A stretch of DNA of 54,820 bases from Bacteroidales bacterium (GTDB lineage: Bacteria > Bacteroidota > Bacteroidia > Bacteroidales > UBA932). Under the pieces are notes generated by a model. It was not told where the DNA came from. It saw only the letters and a program-made list of their open reading frames with translations, and did not search any database. Below, piece after piece: positions 36,045 to 43,943 of this stretch. Made by a program: the position numbers and the translations under genes. The stretch covers positions 1 to 54,820 of the forward strand of contig JAKSJO010000017.1 in assembly GCA_024398125.1 (NCBI GenBank), given 5' to 3'. The stretch's first letter is position 1. The number at the start of each line of letters is the position of its first letter.

Positions 36045-37073
36045 GTGAAAAGATTTTTCTATATATTCCTGAGCCTTGTGGCTCTGTCAGGATGCAAGTT
36101 CGGCTTCGAGGTCGAGAATGACGCAGATCCAGGCGTCTATCTCAGCTGCATAGCATCTCCAGACAGCATCAGCTATTACCTGCGTTACGCATCTCCGCTC
36201 GGGGTCAACGCAGGCGACATTCCTGATGTCAAGGTTCTGGAATCCAGCATAAGCGTTTCGGGGCGGCCTCTGGGTCGGAATCCGCTGATTGTCGAAGATG
36301 ACATCAAGGTCTATCCGGTCGGCGGCATGCTTGGATCCGGTGATGAAGTCCGTATCCGCGTGCGTACGGAAGGCCTTGGCGAGCTTGATGCCCGTACTGC
36401 GATTCCTCAAAGAATATCGCTGGACAGCGTGGCTCTGGTTCGTACGGACATGATGGGCATCATCATGGATGATTTCACAATCAGACTTGATCGTCAGCCG
36501 GAAGAAGGGGAGTATGTGGGTCTGTTCATGTCCAGGACAGTATCGCCCGATGAAATGAACTGGGATTGGGGTTGGATGGAAGAACCTTTGGACAGTCTGG
36601 AAGTATCCGACATAAAGTATCTCTCGCCCGCTACGACCGTAGCCAACAATGCCGACGTGGAACTCTGCCAGGTCGATTTCTGCTGGCCGCGATACATTAG
36701 GACATGGTATATGGGATACGGTCAGGATCAGCCGTTCACAGTCATCCCGGCTGCTGCGTTCAGGAATAAGGAGGTCAGTCTCATGGTCACCAGTTTCTCC
36801 GCAATCTATGGAGGATATCCCGGGTCGGAAGAGGAAGCCGAGGCTGAACCTTTCGATCCAATGTACACCTTCACAGTCATGAGCGTGTCAGAAGAGTTCT
36901 ATCGTTACAGTCTGGCCGTTCATAGAAGCAGGACCGATTTCCTCGCCCTGATGGGACTCGCCCCGGCCCAGTTCGCCTGGAGCAACGTCGATGGCGGCTT
37001 CGGCCTCTGCGGCGCCATCAGCCACCCCTCAACGATCGAACTCCCGCTCTCCGAGCTTCTTGGTGAGGAATAG
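36045..37073 (+). CDS. DUF4249 lipoprotein, receptor partner
   Basis: This 342-residue lipoprotein (MKRFFYIFLSLVALSGC) matches DUF4249, the usual partner of TonB receptors lacking SusD. It starts with GTG two bases after the receptor stop (TAGCAGTG), the only plausible start because the lipobox follows directly. Segments such as LSCIASPDSISYYLRY and the beta-rich body are typical. It probably sits on the outer leaflet with the receptor and caps or binds the ligand, but the role is not known. Confidence 0.9.
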   Translation: MKRFFYIFLSLVALSGCKFGFEVENDADPGVYLSCIASPDSISYYLRYASPLGVNAGDIPDVKVLESSISVSGRPLGRNPLIVEDDIKVYPVGGMLGSGDEVRIRVRTEGLGELDARTAIPQRISLDSVALVRTDMMGIIMDDFTIRLDRQPEEGEYVGLFMSRTVSPDEMNWDWGWMEEPLDSLEVSDIKYLSPATTVANNADVELCQVDFCWPRYIRTWYMGYGQDQPFTVIPAAAFRNKEVSLMVTSFSAIYGGYPGSEEEAEAEPFDPMYTFTVMSVSEEFYRYSLAVHRSRTDFLALMGLAPAQFAWSNVDGGFGLCGAISHPSTIELPLSELLGEE

Positions 37074-37084
37074 CATTCTTTAAA

Positions 37085-37119
37085 GTTGCGTATATTTGCA
37101 AGGTTGCGTATATTTGCAA
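37085..37119 (+). promoter_or_regulatory. Tandem operator/promoter of the HTH-NTase gene
   Basis: A 17-bp unit GTTGCGTATATTTGCAA occurs twice (37085-37101 and 37103-37119), 18 bp apart. Each has a -7-like TATATTTG (37091-37098, 37109-37116) framed by a TTGC...GCAA inverted repeat, so a repressor bound to both would cover both boxes. The downstream HTH protein is the natural candidate repressor. Confidence 0.7.
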
Positions 37120-37138
37120 CAAATAATATGCTTGGGGT

Positions 37139-37645
37139 ATGAATACGGTAAGTTTATCATTGGGCTCGGCAATAAGAATTGCTAGAAAAGAGCGAGGGCT
37201 ATCGCAAGAGCAACTCGCATCTATGCTTGGCCTGAATAAAAGTCAGGTGTCGAGAGTGGAGAATGGCTTGTGCCGTTCCATGTCAACGATTGACTCCATA
37301 TTATCCGTCATGAAGCTGTCTCCTGTGATCGAACTGAAATCCATACGTGAGCCGCTTTCCATGGTTGATGTTCTATCTGTACTTCGCAAGTATAAAGCTG
37401 AGAACGCCGATAAATTAGGCATCTTACAGATGGGACTGTTTGGAAGCTATGCGAGGAATGAGCAGAACCTTGAAAGTGATGTTGATGTATGTGTGCAGCT
37501 TTCGCAACCTAGTTATATGACTCGCGCTGCCATCAAAGAAGGACTGGAAGCATTGCTTGGACGAGAAGTCGATGTCATCTCTTTGTCGGCCAGGATGGAT
37601 CAGGACTTCAGGTCAAACCTTTTGAATGATGTTGTATATGTATAA
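37139..37645 (+). CDS. HTH (XRE) - MNT-type nucleotidyltransferase fusion
   Basis: This 168-residue protein fuses an N-terminal Cro/C1 helix-turn-helix (RIARKERGLSQEQLASMLGL, then NKSQVSRVENG) with a minimal nucleotidyltransferase domain of the MntA kind. The NTase motif is complete: GLFGSYARNEQNLESDVDVCV has G-S, then the D-x-D pair, and EVDVISL supplies the third acidic residue. MntA proteins are antitoxins that AMPylate HEPN toxins; the HTH would make it self-regulating. The normal HEPN partner is missing: only a short remnant follows. Confidence 0.85.
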   Translation: MNTVSLSLGSAIRIARKERGLSQEQLASMLGLNKSQVSRVENGLCRSMSTIDSILSVMKLSPVIELKSIREPLSMVDVLSVLRKYKAENADKLGILQMGLFGSYARNEQNLESDVDVCVQLSQPSYMTRAAIKEGLEALLGREVDVISLSARMDQDFRSNLLNDVVYV

Positions 37646-37650
37646 GCAGC

Positions 37651-37769
37651 GTGTAAGCCTTCTTCTCAAGTCCTTCCCACTGTGGAAGCGATGTATGAAG
37701 ACATCCGGAAAGGAGGCCATGATCCTTTATTTGAAGACCTTGATGCAAAAAAGGCATCCCGGAAATAGT
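37651..37769 (+). pseudogene. Possible gene remnant downstream of HTH-NTase
   Basis: An open stretch without start codon reads ...VEAMYEDIRKGGHDPLFE... and ends at a TAG (37767-37769). It looks like the C-terminus of a protein. It does not belong to the NTase frame. It could be the end of the lost toxin or of another gene, and no family could be assigned. A second overlapping frame from ATG 37638 (51 codons) has no protein-like character. Confidence 0.3.
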
Positions 37770-38084
37770 CTAAGCAGGGAAGGACTCGTCTAGCTCAGAT
37801 ATATAGGCGGCACTCCATTTCCCTGCTAAATAAAGTTCATTTGCACGCTTTTCGGCCTCCTGCCATGAGGTTGTTGGAGCGCCCGACTCGCTCCACCAAA
37901 CCTTGTTCTTTATGAATTTCAGCATGGTTTTGGAGATTTTGTCTGCAACCTTTTCATCATGCGCCTCGGCGGCATATTTCTCCAATCGCCACCATATATC
38001 AATTGTTTCAAAAGGACACTCAGACTCGCCTTTATAGTATCGGAATAGACTCCAATAGTAAGTCTCTTTTTCTTGTTCAGTCAT
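37770..38084 (-). CDS. Small acidic protein, YKGE family (unknown)
   Basis: This 104-residue protein is not recognised by name. It has a YYKGESECPFE motif near residue 18 and a Trp-rich, amphipathic helical body (KFIKNKVWW, WQEAEKRANELYLAGKW). The adjacent upstream ORF has the related motif YKGEDINPFD, so the two are paralogues in tandem. Its ATG overlaps by ATGA the end of the disrupted upstream frame. Tandem small acidic paralogues of this type are often immunity or regulatory proteins, but nothing here proves that. Confidence 0.6.
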   Translation of the reverse strand: MTEQEKETYYWSLFRYYKGESECPFETIDIWWRLEKYAAEAHDEKVADKISKTMLKFIKNKVWWSESGAPTTSWQEAEKRANELYLAGKWSAAYISELDESFPA

Positions 38085-38191
38085 AATCGATCCTTGTCAT
38101 TGATGTATTCGTTATATACCTTCGTGAAGTCTTTGTAATTGTTTCCTTCTTTTGCATTCTTTTCGGTTGTCAAAAAAGCTTTTTCCACTTC
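38081..38191 (-). pseudogene. In-frame tail cut off from the upstream ORF by TAA
   Basis: After the stop TAA (38192-38194) of the next gene the same frame continues for 36 codons as EVEKAFLTTEKNAKEG... and ends at TGA (38081-38083), which overlaps the ATG of the gene at 37770-38084 as ATGA. The tail is protein-like and its end fits translational coupling, so the original protein was probably about 132 residues. Confidence 0.55.
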
Positions 38192-38479
38192 TTATAATGC
38201 AAGATACATGGCCACATAATCGTAGCGTGGATCATCCATCTTCTTGAGCTTTATGAATATGACGAATTTGTAGAGCTCCTCGGCTTGTTCTTCAATGCTT
38301 AGACGGATTCCCTCATTATGCTCTTCCCATATAGATATCCAAAAATCGTAGTTCTCGCATACAGAGTACTCTGCGTCCCATATTTGGAACTTGAAATAGT
38401 CCGTATCATTGTCGAATGGATTTATATCCTCTCCTTTGTATAGCTTGCAGTTGGTCAACAGGGCTTTTTTTATTGTCAT
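38192..38479 (-). CDS. Small acidic protein, YKGE family, probably truncated
   Basis: This 95-residue protein starts MTIKKALLTNCKLYKGEDIN and shares the YKGE-x(3)-PF motif with the downstream neighbour. It is rich in Asp, Glu and aromatic residues and has no signal or membrane segment. The frame continues after a single TAA with a protein-like tail (38081-38191), so this gene may be a truncation by nonsense mutation. The leader contains a -7 box (38559-38566, TACATTTG on the - strand) inside an AATGT-N4-ACATT inverted repeat, possibly an operator. Confidence 0.55.
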   Translation of the reverse strand: MTIKKALLTNCKLYKGEDINPFDNDTDYFKFQIWDAEYSVCENYDFWISIWEEHNEGIRLSIEEQAEELYKFVIFIKLKKMDDPRYDYVAMYLAL

Positions 38480-38631
38480 GATCAATCCTCCAAGAAATCA
38501 TCAATCGTGCTTCATTCACTTCCGTACTCATTTCGCCAGAAAAACGTGTCAAAGAATACAAATGTACAAACATTTGAGAGCTATTCACAGCAACGTTGTT
38601 CTCAATATAGTTCTAATTTCAGGTGGGTTGA

Positions 38632-38662
38632 TTTGTTTCGTGTAAAATAATCAATATCTTTA
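38632..38662 (+). promoter_or_regulatory. Promoter of the RNA candidate
   Basis: TTTG (38632-38635), a 19-nt spacer and TATCTTTA (38655-38662) match the Bacteroidota -33 and -7 elements at the usual spacing. No reading frame starts downstream before the terminator. Confidence 0.6.
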
Positions 38663-38667
38663 CAATT

Positions 38668-38742
38668 CGGTTCGTGAAAGCGAATGCAGTTAGGCGTGAG
38701 CCTTGATGTCGGGTAGAGCTATGCTTTACCCGTTCTTTTTTT
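38668..38742 (+). ncRNA. Predicted ~70-nt structured RNA
   Basis: Between the promoter and a strong terminator there is no open frame of more than a few codons. Three hairpins can be drawn: TTCG/CGAA (38671-38684), AGGC-GTGA-GCCT (38692-38703, GNRA-type loop) and a 10-bp terminator stem (38710-38719 with 38723-38732, one G-U pair) followed by TTCTTTTTTT. It sits 150 bp upstream of dinD on the same strand in a defence-type island. I do not recognise a known RNA family. Confidence 0.55.
38710..38742 (+). terminator. Strong intrinsic terminator
   Basis: A 10-bp stem CGGGTAGAGC / GCTTTACCCG with a TAT loop and a T-tract on the + strand only. No + strand gene precedes it closely, which is the main support for the RNA candidate. 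Confidence 0.8.
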
Positions 38743-38798
38743 ATAGATTCAATCTTTTTTCGTATATTTAACAAACGGATTTCGTATGTAATTCGTGA

Positions 38799-38829
38799 CA
38801 TTGCAGCAATGCAATCAGCTAGTCTGATT
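38799..38829 (+). repeat. Two adjacent hairpins upstream of dinD
   Basis: CATTGC-A-GCAATG (38799-38811) is directly followed by AATCAG-N5-CTGATT (38813-38829). They lie in the leader region of dinD, 60 bp before its ATG, and are not followed by a T-tract, so they are more likely protein-binding or leader structures than a terminator. Confidence 0.5.
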
Positions 38830-38890
38830 AAGCATGTGGGAAGCGATGGGACTGAGATTTGGAAATGAATAATTAGAAATAGCTGAGATT

Positions 38891-39715
38891 ATGAAGTCAG
38901 AAGAAATCAAGAATCTTTTTGATAAGTTTGAATCCATTGCATGCGAATATGATGGAGTGGAATGCTGGAGCGCACGTGAATTATGTGGTCTGCTTGGGTA
39001 TGCCAAGTGGCAGACGTTTGAAAATGTTTTAGCAAAGGCACAAGAGGCTTGCCAAAACGCAGGTATTCAATTATCTGATCATTTTACCGGCGTCAGTAAA
39101 ACGATACCTATGCCGAAGGGAGCAAGTAAGGAAGTTGGCGACTACATGCTCACCCGCTATGCTTGTTACCTTGTAGCTCAGAATGGTGATCCTCGCAAGC
39201 CGGAAATATCCTTCGCCCAAAACTATTTTGCAGTACAGACACGTATTGCAGAGATGGTGGAGCGCAGAGTGCTGGAATATGAGCGCGTAAAAGCTCGTCA
39301 TAAACTGGCGGAGACAGAAAAGCAGTTGTCGGGAGTACTCTACGAGCGTGGTGTTGATGATAATGGCTTTGCAATCATCCGAAGCAAAGGCGATCAGGCA
39401 CTTTTCCACATGAACACTGCAATGCTGAAGCGCAGATTAGGAGCACCGGCTAACCGTGCAGTTGCTGACTTCCTTCCTACTATCAGCATCAAGGCAAAGG
39501 ACTTCGCTGCCGAGATGACGAGTGTAAACGTTCAGCAAAAGGACCTTTATGGAATGCCATCCATTGAGAAAGAACACATAGACAATAACAAAGCCGTACG
39601 CGATATGCTTCTCAGCCGTGGAATTGCTCCTGAGCAGCTTCCTGCAGGTGAGGATGTCAAGAAGGTTGAACGTAGGTTGGTGTCAGATGAGAAAAAGATG
39701 CTGCCGAAAAAATAA
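38891..39715 (+). CDS. dinD: DNA damage-inducible protein D (DinD)
   Basis: This 274-residue protein matches DinD along its length: the BRO-like N-terminus (CEYDGVECWSARELCGLLGY), AKWQTFENVLAKAQEACQNA, the HFTGVSKTIPMPKGASKEV block and MLTRYACYLVAQNGDPRKPE are all diagnostic. In E. coli DinD is SOS-induced and inhibits RecA filaments. In many genomes homologues sit beside restriction-modification genes, as here: the RM gene starts 50 bp downstream on the same strand. I see no LexA-type site. Confidence 0.93.
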   Translation: MKSEEIKNLFDKFESIACEYDGVECWSARELCGLLGYAKWQTFENVLAKAQEACQNAGIQLSDHFTGVSKTIPMPKGASKEVGDYMLTRYACYLVAQNGDPRKPEISFAQNYFAVQTRIAEMVERRVLEYERVKARHKLAETEKQLSGVLYERGVDDNGFAIIRSKGDQALFHMNTAMLKRRLGAPANRAVADFLPTISIKAKDFAAEMTSVNVQQKDLYGMPSIEKEHIDNNKAVRDMLLSRGIAPEQLPAGEDVKKVERRLVSDEKKMLPKK

Positions 39716-39765
39716 CGTTAGGCGCATAGGTTGATTATACTTCTTTCGCATAATACCAAGGTACT

Positions 39766-42700
39766 ATGACCGCAAAAGATATATTTAAACAGTACGCAAA
39801 GTCAATTGATGAACAATTCCAAACAGGAATTACCACTGAGCATTCATATCGACCTGCTTTGCAGAAACTCCTCAGTGAGCTGTTGGTTGACTGCATTGTC
39901 ATAAACGAGCCTGCACGTATCCAGTGTGGTGCTCCCGACTACATCATTACACAGAAACGTACCGGGCAACCTGTATTCTTTGTTGAGGCAAAAGATGTAT
40001 TTGATCCAGACCTTGACGGTATGCGTGCTCACAAGGAACAGTTCGATCGATATAAAGCATCACTGGATTACATTATCTTCACCGACTATCTCGATTTCCA
40101 TGTCTATGAACATGGAGAGTGGATACAGAATGTTCGACTAGTTGAGCAACAAGGCACTCACTTACGCTTCGTGGAAAATGCAGGAGAGAATTTTATTGCC
40201 TTGATAGAGCACCTTGCAGCTTCACGCCCTCAAAGCATTACTTCTCCTGCAAGACTTGCAAAGCTGATGGCGGCAAAGGCGCGATTGCTGGCAAATGTGG
40301 TTGGCAGAGCTCTTAAAGATGAGGAAATAGATGACAATCCTTATGGTAACAGTCAGCTCCTGTCACAGCTCAAAGCCTTTCGTAATATCCTGATTCACGA
40401 CCTTACGTCAGAAGGCTTTGCCGACATATATGCTCAGACGATAGCCTACGGTATGTTTGCAGCTCGATTGCATGATGAAACACCAGAGGATTTTTCTCGT
40501 CATGAAGCAGCAACGCTCATTCCCAAGACTAATCCTTTCCTTCGCACCATCTTCCAACAGATAGCGGGCTATGATCTTGACGATCGTATTGCTTGGATTG
40601 TAGATGATCTTGCTCAGACATTTGTTGTTACCGACCTCGGCAAAGTTATGAAGACATACATCGGCAACGCCCTTCACAGCGACCCGATGATCCACTTCTA
40701 CGAGGATTTCCTCTCGGAATACAATCCAGATCTTCGCAAGTCGAAGGGAGTATGGTACACTCCACAGCCGGTGGTCAGTTTCATTGTGCGTGCTGTTGAT
40801 GAAATCTTGCAACGCGACTTCCACCTTCCTATGGGTCTTGCCGACAGCAGCAAGATGAAGCATGAGGTGGTAAATGATTATTATGATGGCACTCGCAAGT
40901 CAAAGAAAACCATTACTTGCGAAAGCCATCGTGTACAGATACTCGACCCGGCCACGGGTACGGGAACCTTCCTTGCCGAGGTTGTACGTCAGATTTATCA
41001 GAAGTTCCAGGGAATGGAGGGCATGTGGCCAGGGTATGTAGAGGACCATCTTTTACCTCGTTTGCATGGTTTTGAATTGCTGATGGCAAGCTATGCTGTA
41101 GCGCATCTCAAGCTTGATCTCCAACTACGTGGCATGGGATATGACTCAGCAAAAGCACGAGGTCAGCGTATGCGTATCTACTTGACCAACTCGCTGGAAG
41201 AATGCCATCCAGACACCGGTACGCTATGGGCTAACTGGCTCAGTACCGAGGCTACTGAGGCCAACTATATCAAGCGTGACTGTCCCGTAATGGTAATGGT
41301 TGGAAATCCACCTTATTCCATTTCGTCAAGCAACAAGGGTGAATGGATAAATACACTCGTGGATGACTACAAAATAAATCTTAACGAGCGCAACATACAG
41401 CCTCTTAGCGATGACTATATCAAGTTCATACGTCTTGGTCAGAACTACGTAGAACGCAATGGGCAGGGCATCCTTGGTTACATTAGCAACAACTCATTCG
41501 TAGATGGTGTCATCCATCGTGAAATGCGCCATCAGTTGCTCCTTGCATTTGACGATATTTATATCTTGAATCTTCATGGTAATACGCGCAAGAAGGAACA
41601 AGCGCCCGATGGCAGCAAAGATGAAAATGTCTTCGACATTATGCAGGGTGTCAGTATCAACATCTTTGTTCGTAAGCTAGATCATAAGCAAGGCGAACTC
41701 GGACGAGTATTTTATAAAGACCTTTATGGCTCACGAGATAGTAAATATGAATACTTGTACGCACACTCACTGGTAAAGGATGTTGATTGGAAAGAAGTTG
41801 TCTACTCTTCACCTGAGTATTGCTTCGTTCAAAAGAGCTTAGAGATTCAAAAAGAATACAAGCAAAACATTAGTCTTGCAGATCTAATGCCTGTTCATAA
41901 AACAGGAGTGGCAACAGGAAAGGATTCGATTCTTATTTGTGACAATACGAAAGAATTGTTATTGAAAGTTCGAGAGTATTTCCAAATGGATGCTGATAAT
42001 GATAAAATTGAGCCCTACGCATATAGACCTTTTGACCATAGGTTTATCTATTATGATGCTGCACTTGTTCAACGAGCAAGAGTTGATATTATGAAACACA
42101 TGATGAAGGAAAACACTGGCATCATGGTTTCTCCAAATAATAGACAAATTAGTACGGGGTATTATTTTATAATAGAAGGAATTATAGATCGTCATTATCT
42201 TGACAGCATCCTTGACAGTGAAAGTTTGCATCCCCTATACCTTTACAAAACCACAAATGACGGTATAGAAGAGAAGACGCCTAACCTAAACCGGGAAGAG
42301 TGGGCTAAGTTCGATGCTGCTGTGGGCCGAACGACTACTCCCGAGGAATTGCTCAACTACATCTATGGAGTGTTGCATTCACCAGCCTACCGCGAGCGTT
42401 ATAAGGAATTCCTGAAGATTGATTTTCCTCGTATTCCTCTGCCAGAGAATGAAGATGATTTTATGCATAGGGGAGAAATAGGCCGCCAACTCATAGACCT
42501 CCACCTGATGCGCGACACCCACACATGGCAGCTTACTACCACTTTCCCCGAATCCGGAGACTGCATGGTGGACGCCATAAAATACAGGGATGGTCGCGTC
42601 ATGATTAACGCGACTCAGTATTTCGGAAATGTGCCCGCAGAGGCTTGGAACGCCTATATTGGAGGCTATCAACCTGCCCAGAAGTGGCTGAAGGACCGTA

Positions 42701-42795
42701 AAGGCCGTGTTCTCTCCTTCGATGACATAAACCATTATCGTCATATTATCCACGCACTTACTGAAACCGTAAAACTGATGAATGAGTGTGATTGA
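39766..42795 (+). CDS. Single-chain restriction-modification enzyme (type IIG/ISP-like)
   Basis: This 1009-residue protein combines nuclease, adenine methyltransferase and specificity domain. The PD-(D/E)XK nuclease is at the N-terminus (Asp58 in GAPDYI, Glu74 and Lys76 in FFVEAKD). The N6-adenine methyltransferase has motif I at Asp394 (LDPATGTGTFLAEV) and motif IV NPPY at 514-517. The C-terminal ~300 residues look like the type ISP specificity domain (LNREEWAKFD, YIYGVLHSPAYRERYKEFLK). The ISP helicase is absent, so cleavage must be close to the site as in type IIG enzymes. No separate hsdS or methylase gene is needed. The AT-rich codon use contrasts with the neighbours, suggesting transfer. 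Confidence 0.9.
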   Translation: MTAKDIFKQYAKSIDEQFQTGITTEHSYRPALQKLLSELLVDCIVINEPARIQCGAPDYIITQKRTGQPVFFVEAKDVFDPDLDGMRAHKEQFDRYKASLDYIIFTDYLDFHVYEHGEWIQNVRLVEQQGTHLRFVENAGENFIALIEHLAASRPQSITSPARLAKLMAAKARLLANVVGRALKDEEIDDNPYGNSQLLSQLKAFRNILIHDLTSEGFADIYAQTIAYGMFAARLHDETPEDFSRHEAATLIPKTNPFLRTIFQQIAGYDLDDRIAWIVDDLAQTFVVTDLGKVMKTYIGNALHSDPMIHFYEDFLSEYNPDLRKSKGVWYTPQPVVSFIVRAVDEILQRDFHLPMGLADSSKMKHEVVNDYYDGTRKSKKTITCESHRVQILDPATGTGTFLAEVVRQIYQKFQGMEGMWPGYVEDHLLPRLHGFELLMASYAVAHLKLDLQLRGMGYDSAKARGQRMRIYLTNSLEECHPDTGTLWANWLSTEATEANYIKRDCPVMVMVGNPPYSISSSNKGEWINTLVDDYKINLNERNIQPLSDDYIKFIRLGQNYVERNGQGILGYISNNSFVDGVIHREMRHQLLLAFDDIYILNLHGNTRKKEQAPDGSKDENVFDIMQGVSINIFVRKLDHKQGELGRVFYKDLYGSRDSKYEYLYAHSLVKDVDWKEVVYSSPEYCFVQKSLEIQKEYKQNISLADLMPVHKTGVATGKDSILICDNTKELLLKVREYFQMDADNDKIEPYAYRPFDHRFIYYDAALVQRARVDIMKHMMKENTGIMVSPNNRQISTGYYFIIEGIIDRHYLDSILDSESLHPLYLYKTTNDGIEEKTPNLNREEWAKFDAAVGRTTTPEELLNYIYGVLHSPAYRERYKEFLKIDFPRIPLPENEDDFMHRGEIGRQLIDLHLMRDTHTWQLTTTFPESGDCMVDAIKYRDGRVMINATQYFGNVPAEAWNAYIGGYQPAQKWLKDRKGRVLSFDDINHYRHIIHALTETVKLMNECD

Positions 42796-42861
42796 GACGT
42801 GTTGAATAAAAGCGCACGATGCAGATTATATTGATTAAGTAAAAGCAGAGATCTTGTCTCA

Positions 42862-43890
42862 ATGAAGAGAATTAGTCCATTTGAGGCAGTGCTTGGACTG
42901 CTGCTTGCGTTCGTGCTGTGGTGCAGGGCTGATAGGGGAATGGCTGATTTCTATGCCACAAGATTGTACCCTGTCATTTCCTGCGTGATGTCGCGCATGT
43001 CCTCGCTTGTGCCTTTCTCTTTGGAGGAATTCCTTGTGGCTGCAATGGTCTTCGTGATCATCCTGATCGTGGTGGCAGGCGTACGGCGGCAGGAACGATG
43101 GCATAATGTCCTCTGGCGTGAGGTGAAGTGGCTGGTTCTCATATATGTATGGTTCTATATAGGTTGGGGGCTGAACTATTCCCGTTCGTCTCTCTCCCAG
43201 AGACTGGAGACACCGGTTGCGCGTTATGATGCCGACTCTTTCAAGGCTTTTCTGTCCGACTATGCCTGGAAGATCAATTCTTCATTCGATTATAAGGATG
43301 ATGAGCCAGCTGATGTTGAGGAGGACATAAGAACCTTCTATTCGGCGCTGCCGTCCAGTGCAGGATTGTGCAGGCCGCACAGCTGGCAGGCTCCAAAGAC
43401 TGCGCTGGCGTCAGGACTGTTCTCGAAGGTTGGCGTTTCAGGCAGCATGGGCCCCTTCCTGTCGGAGTCATTGCTTAATGGATATATGCCTGAGGTGGAT
43501 TATCCTTTCACGGCGGCTCACGAGTTTGCGCATCTCATGGGCGTGAGCAATGAGGCTGAAGCCAATTTCTGGGCTTTCAGGTTCAGCGAGTCTTCTCCGC
43601 ATCAGGCTGTACGGTACAGCGGCTATCTTTCGCTTCTTGGAAATATTATGAGAAATGCCCATAATCTTCTCCCAGAAGAAGACTACAGGCAGTTCATCGG
43701 CTCGATCAGGAGCGAGGTGATCCAGGAGTACAATGATAACCTCGCCTATTGGTCCGGAAAGTATTCTAGAAGGCTCGGAAAGATCCAAAACACCTTGTAC
43801 AACGCATACCTGAAAGGAAACGGAATCAAATCAGGAACTAAGAACTACGACGAAGTCGTCTCTCTCTTGATGACGGATTTTCCTTTATAG
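42862..43890 (+). CDS. DUF3810 membrane zinc metallopeptidase-like protein
   Basis: This 342-residue protein matches DUF3810. Residues 1-110 hold three hydrophobic segments; WFYIGWGLNYSRSSLSQR is the family hallmark after them. The HExxH motif is intact (His220, Glu221, His224 in AAHEFAHLMG) with SNEAEANFWAF following, so a periplasmic zinc peptidase is likely although no member has a known substrate. It marks the right edge of the accessory island. Confidence 0.9.
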   Translation: MKRISPFEAVLGLLLAFVLWCRADRGMADFYATRLYPVISCVMSRMSSLVPFSLEEFLVAAMVFVIILIVVAGVRRQERWHNVLWREVKWLVLIYVWFYIGWGLNYSRSSLSQRLETPVARYDADSFKAFLSDYAWKINSSFDYKDDEPADVEEDIRTFYSALPSSAGLCRPHSWQAPKTALASGLFSKVGVSGSMGPFLSESLLNGYMPEVDYPFTAAHEFAHLMGVSNEAEANFWAFRFSESSPHQAVRYSGYLSLLGNIMRNAHNLLPEEDYRQFIGSIRSEVIQEYNDNLAYWSGKYSRRLGKIQNTLYNAYLKGNGIKSGTKNYDEVVSLLMTDFPL

Positions 43891-43904
43891 TTCGAGGATA
43901 TAAT

Positions 43905-43943
43905 AAAGGATCAAGGCGCCTGACCCCTTGATCCTTTTTTGGT
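43905..43943. terminator. Intrinsic terminator
   Basis: A perfect 12-bp stem (43905-43916 with 43926-43937; AAAGGATCAAGG) with TTTTTT on the + strand ends DUF3810; the convergent GH51 gene ends at its other side. The stem repeats the core ATCAAGG of the hairpin at 47025-47053. Confidence 0.85.

Noticed and set aside
37638-37793. 51-codon frame downstream of the HTH-NTase gene
   Set aside because: Composition is not protein-like, and a different frame over the same bases reads better as a remnant.
42791-42863. Inverted repeat ATTGAGAC / GTCTCAAT at the right edge of the island
   Set aside because: Only 8 bp, 57 bp apart, with no matching copy at the left edge, so no support for an attachment site or element end.
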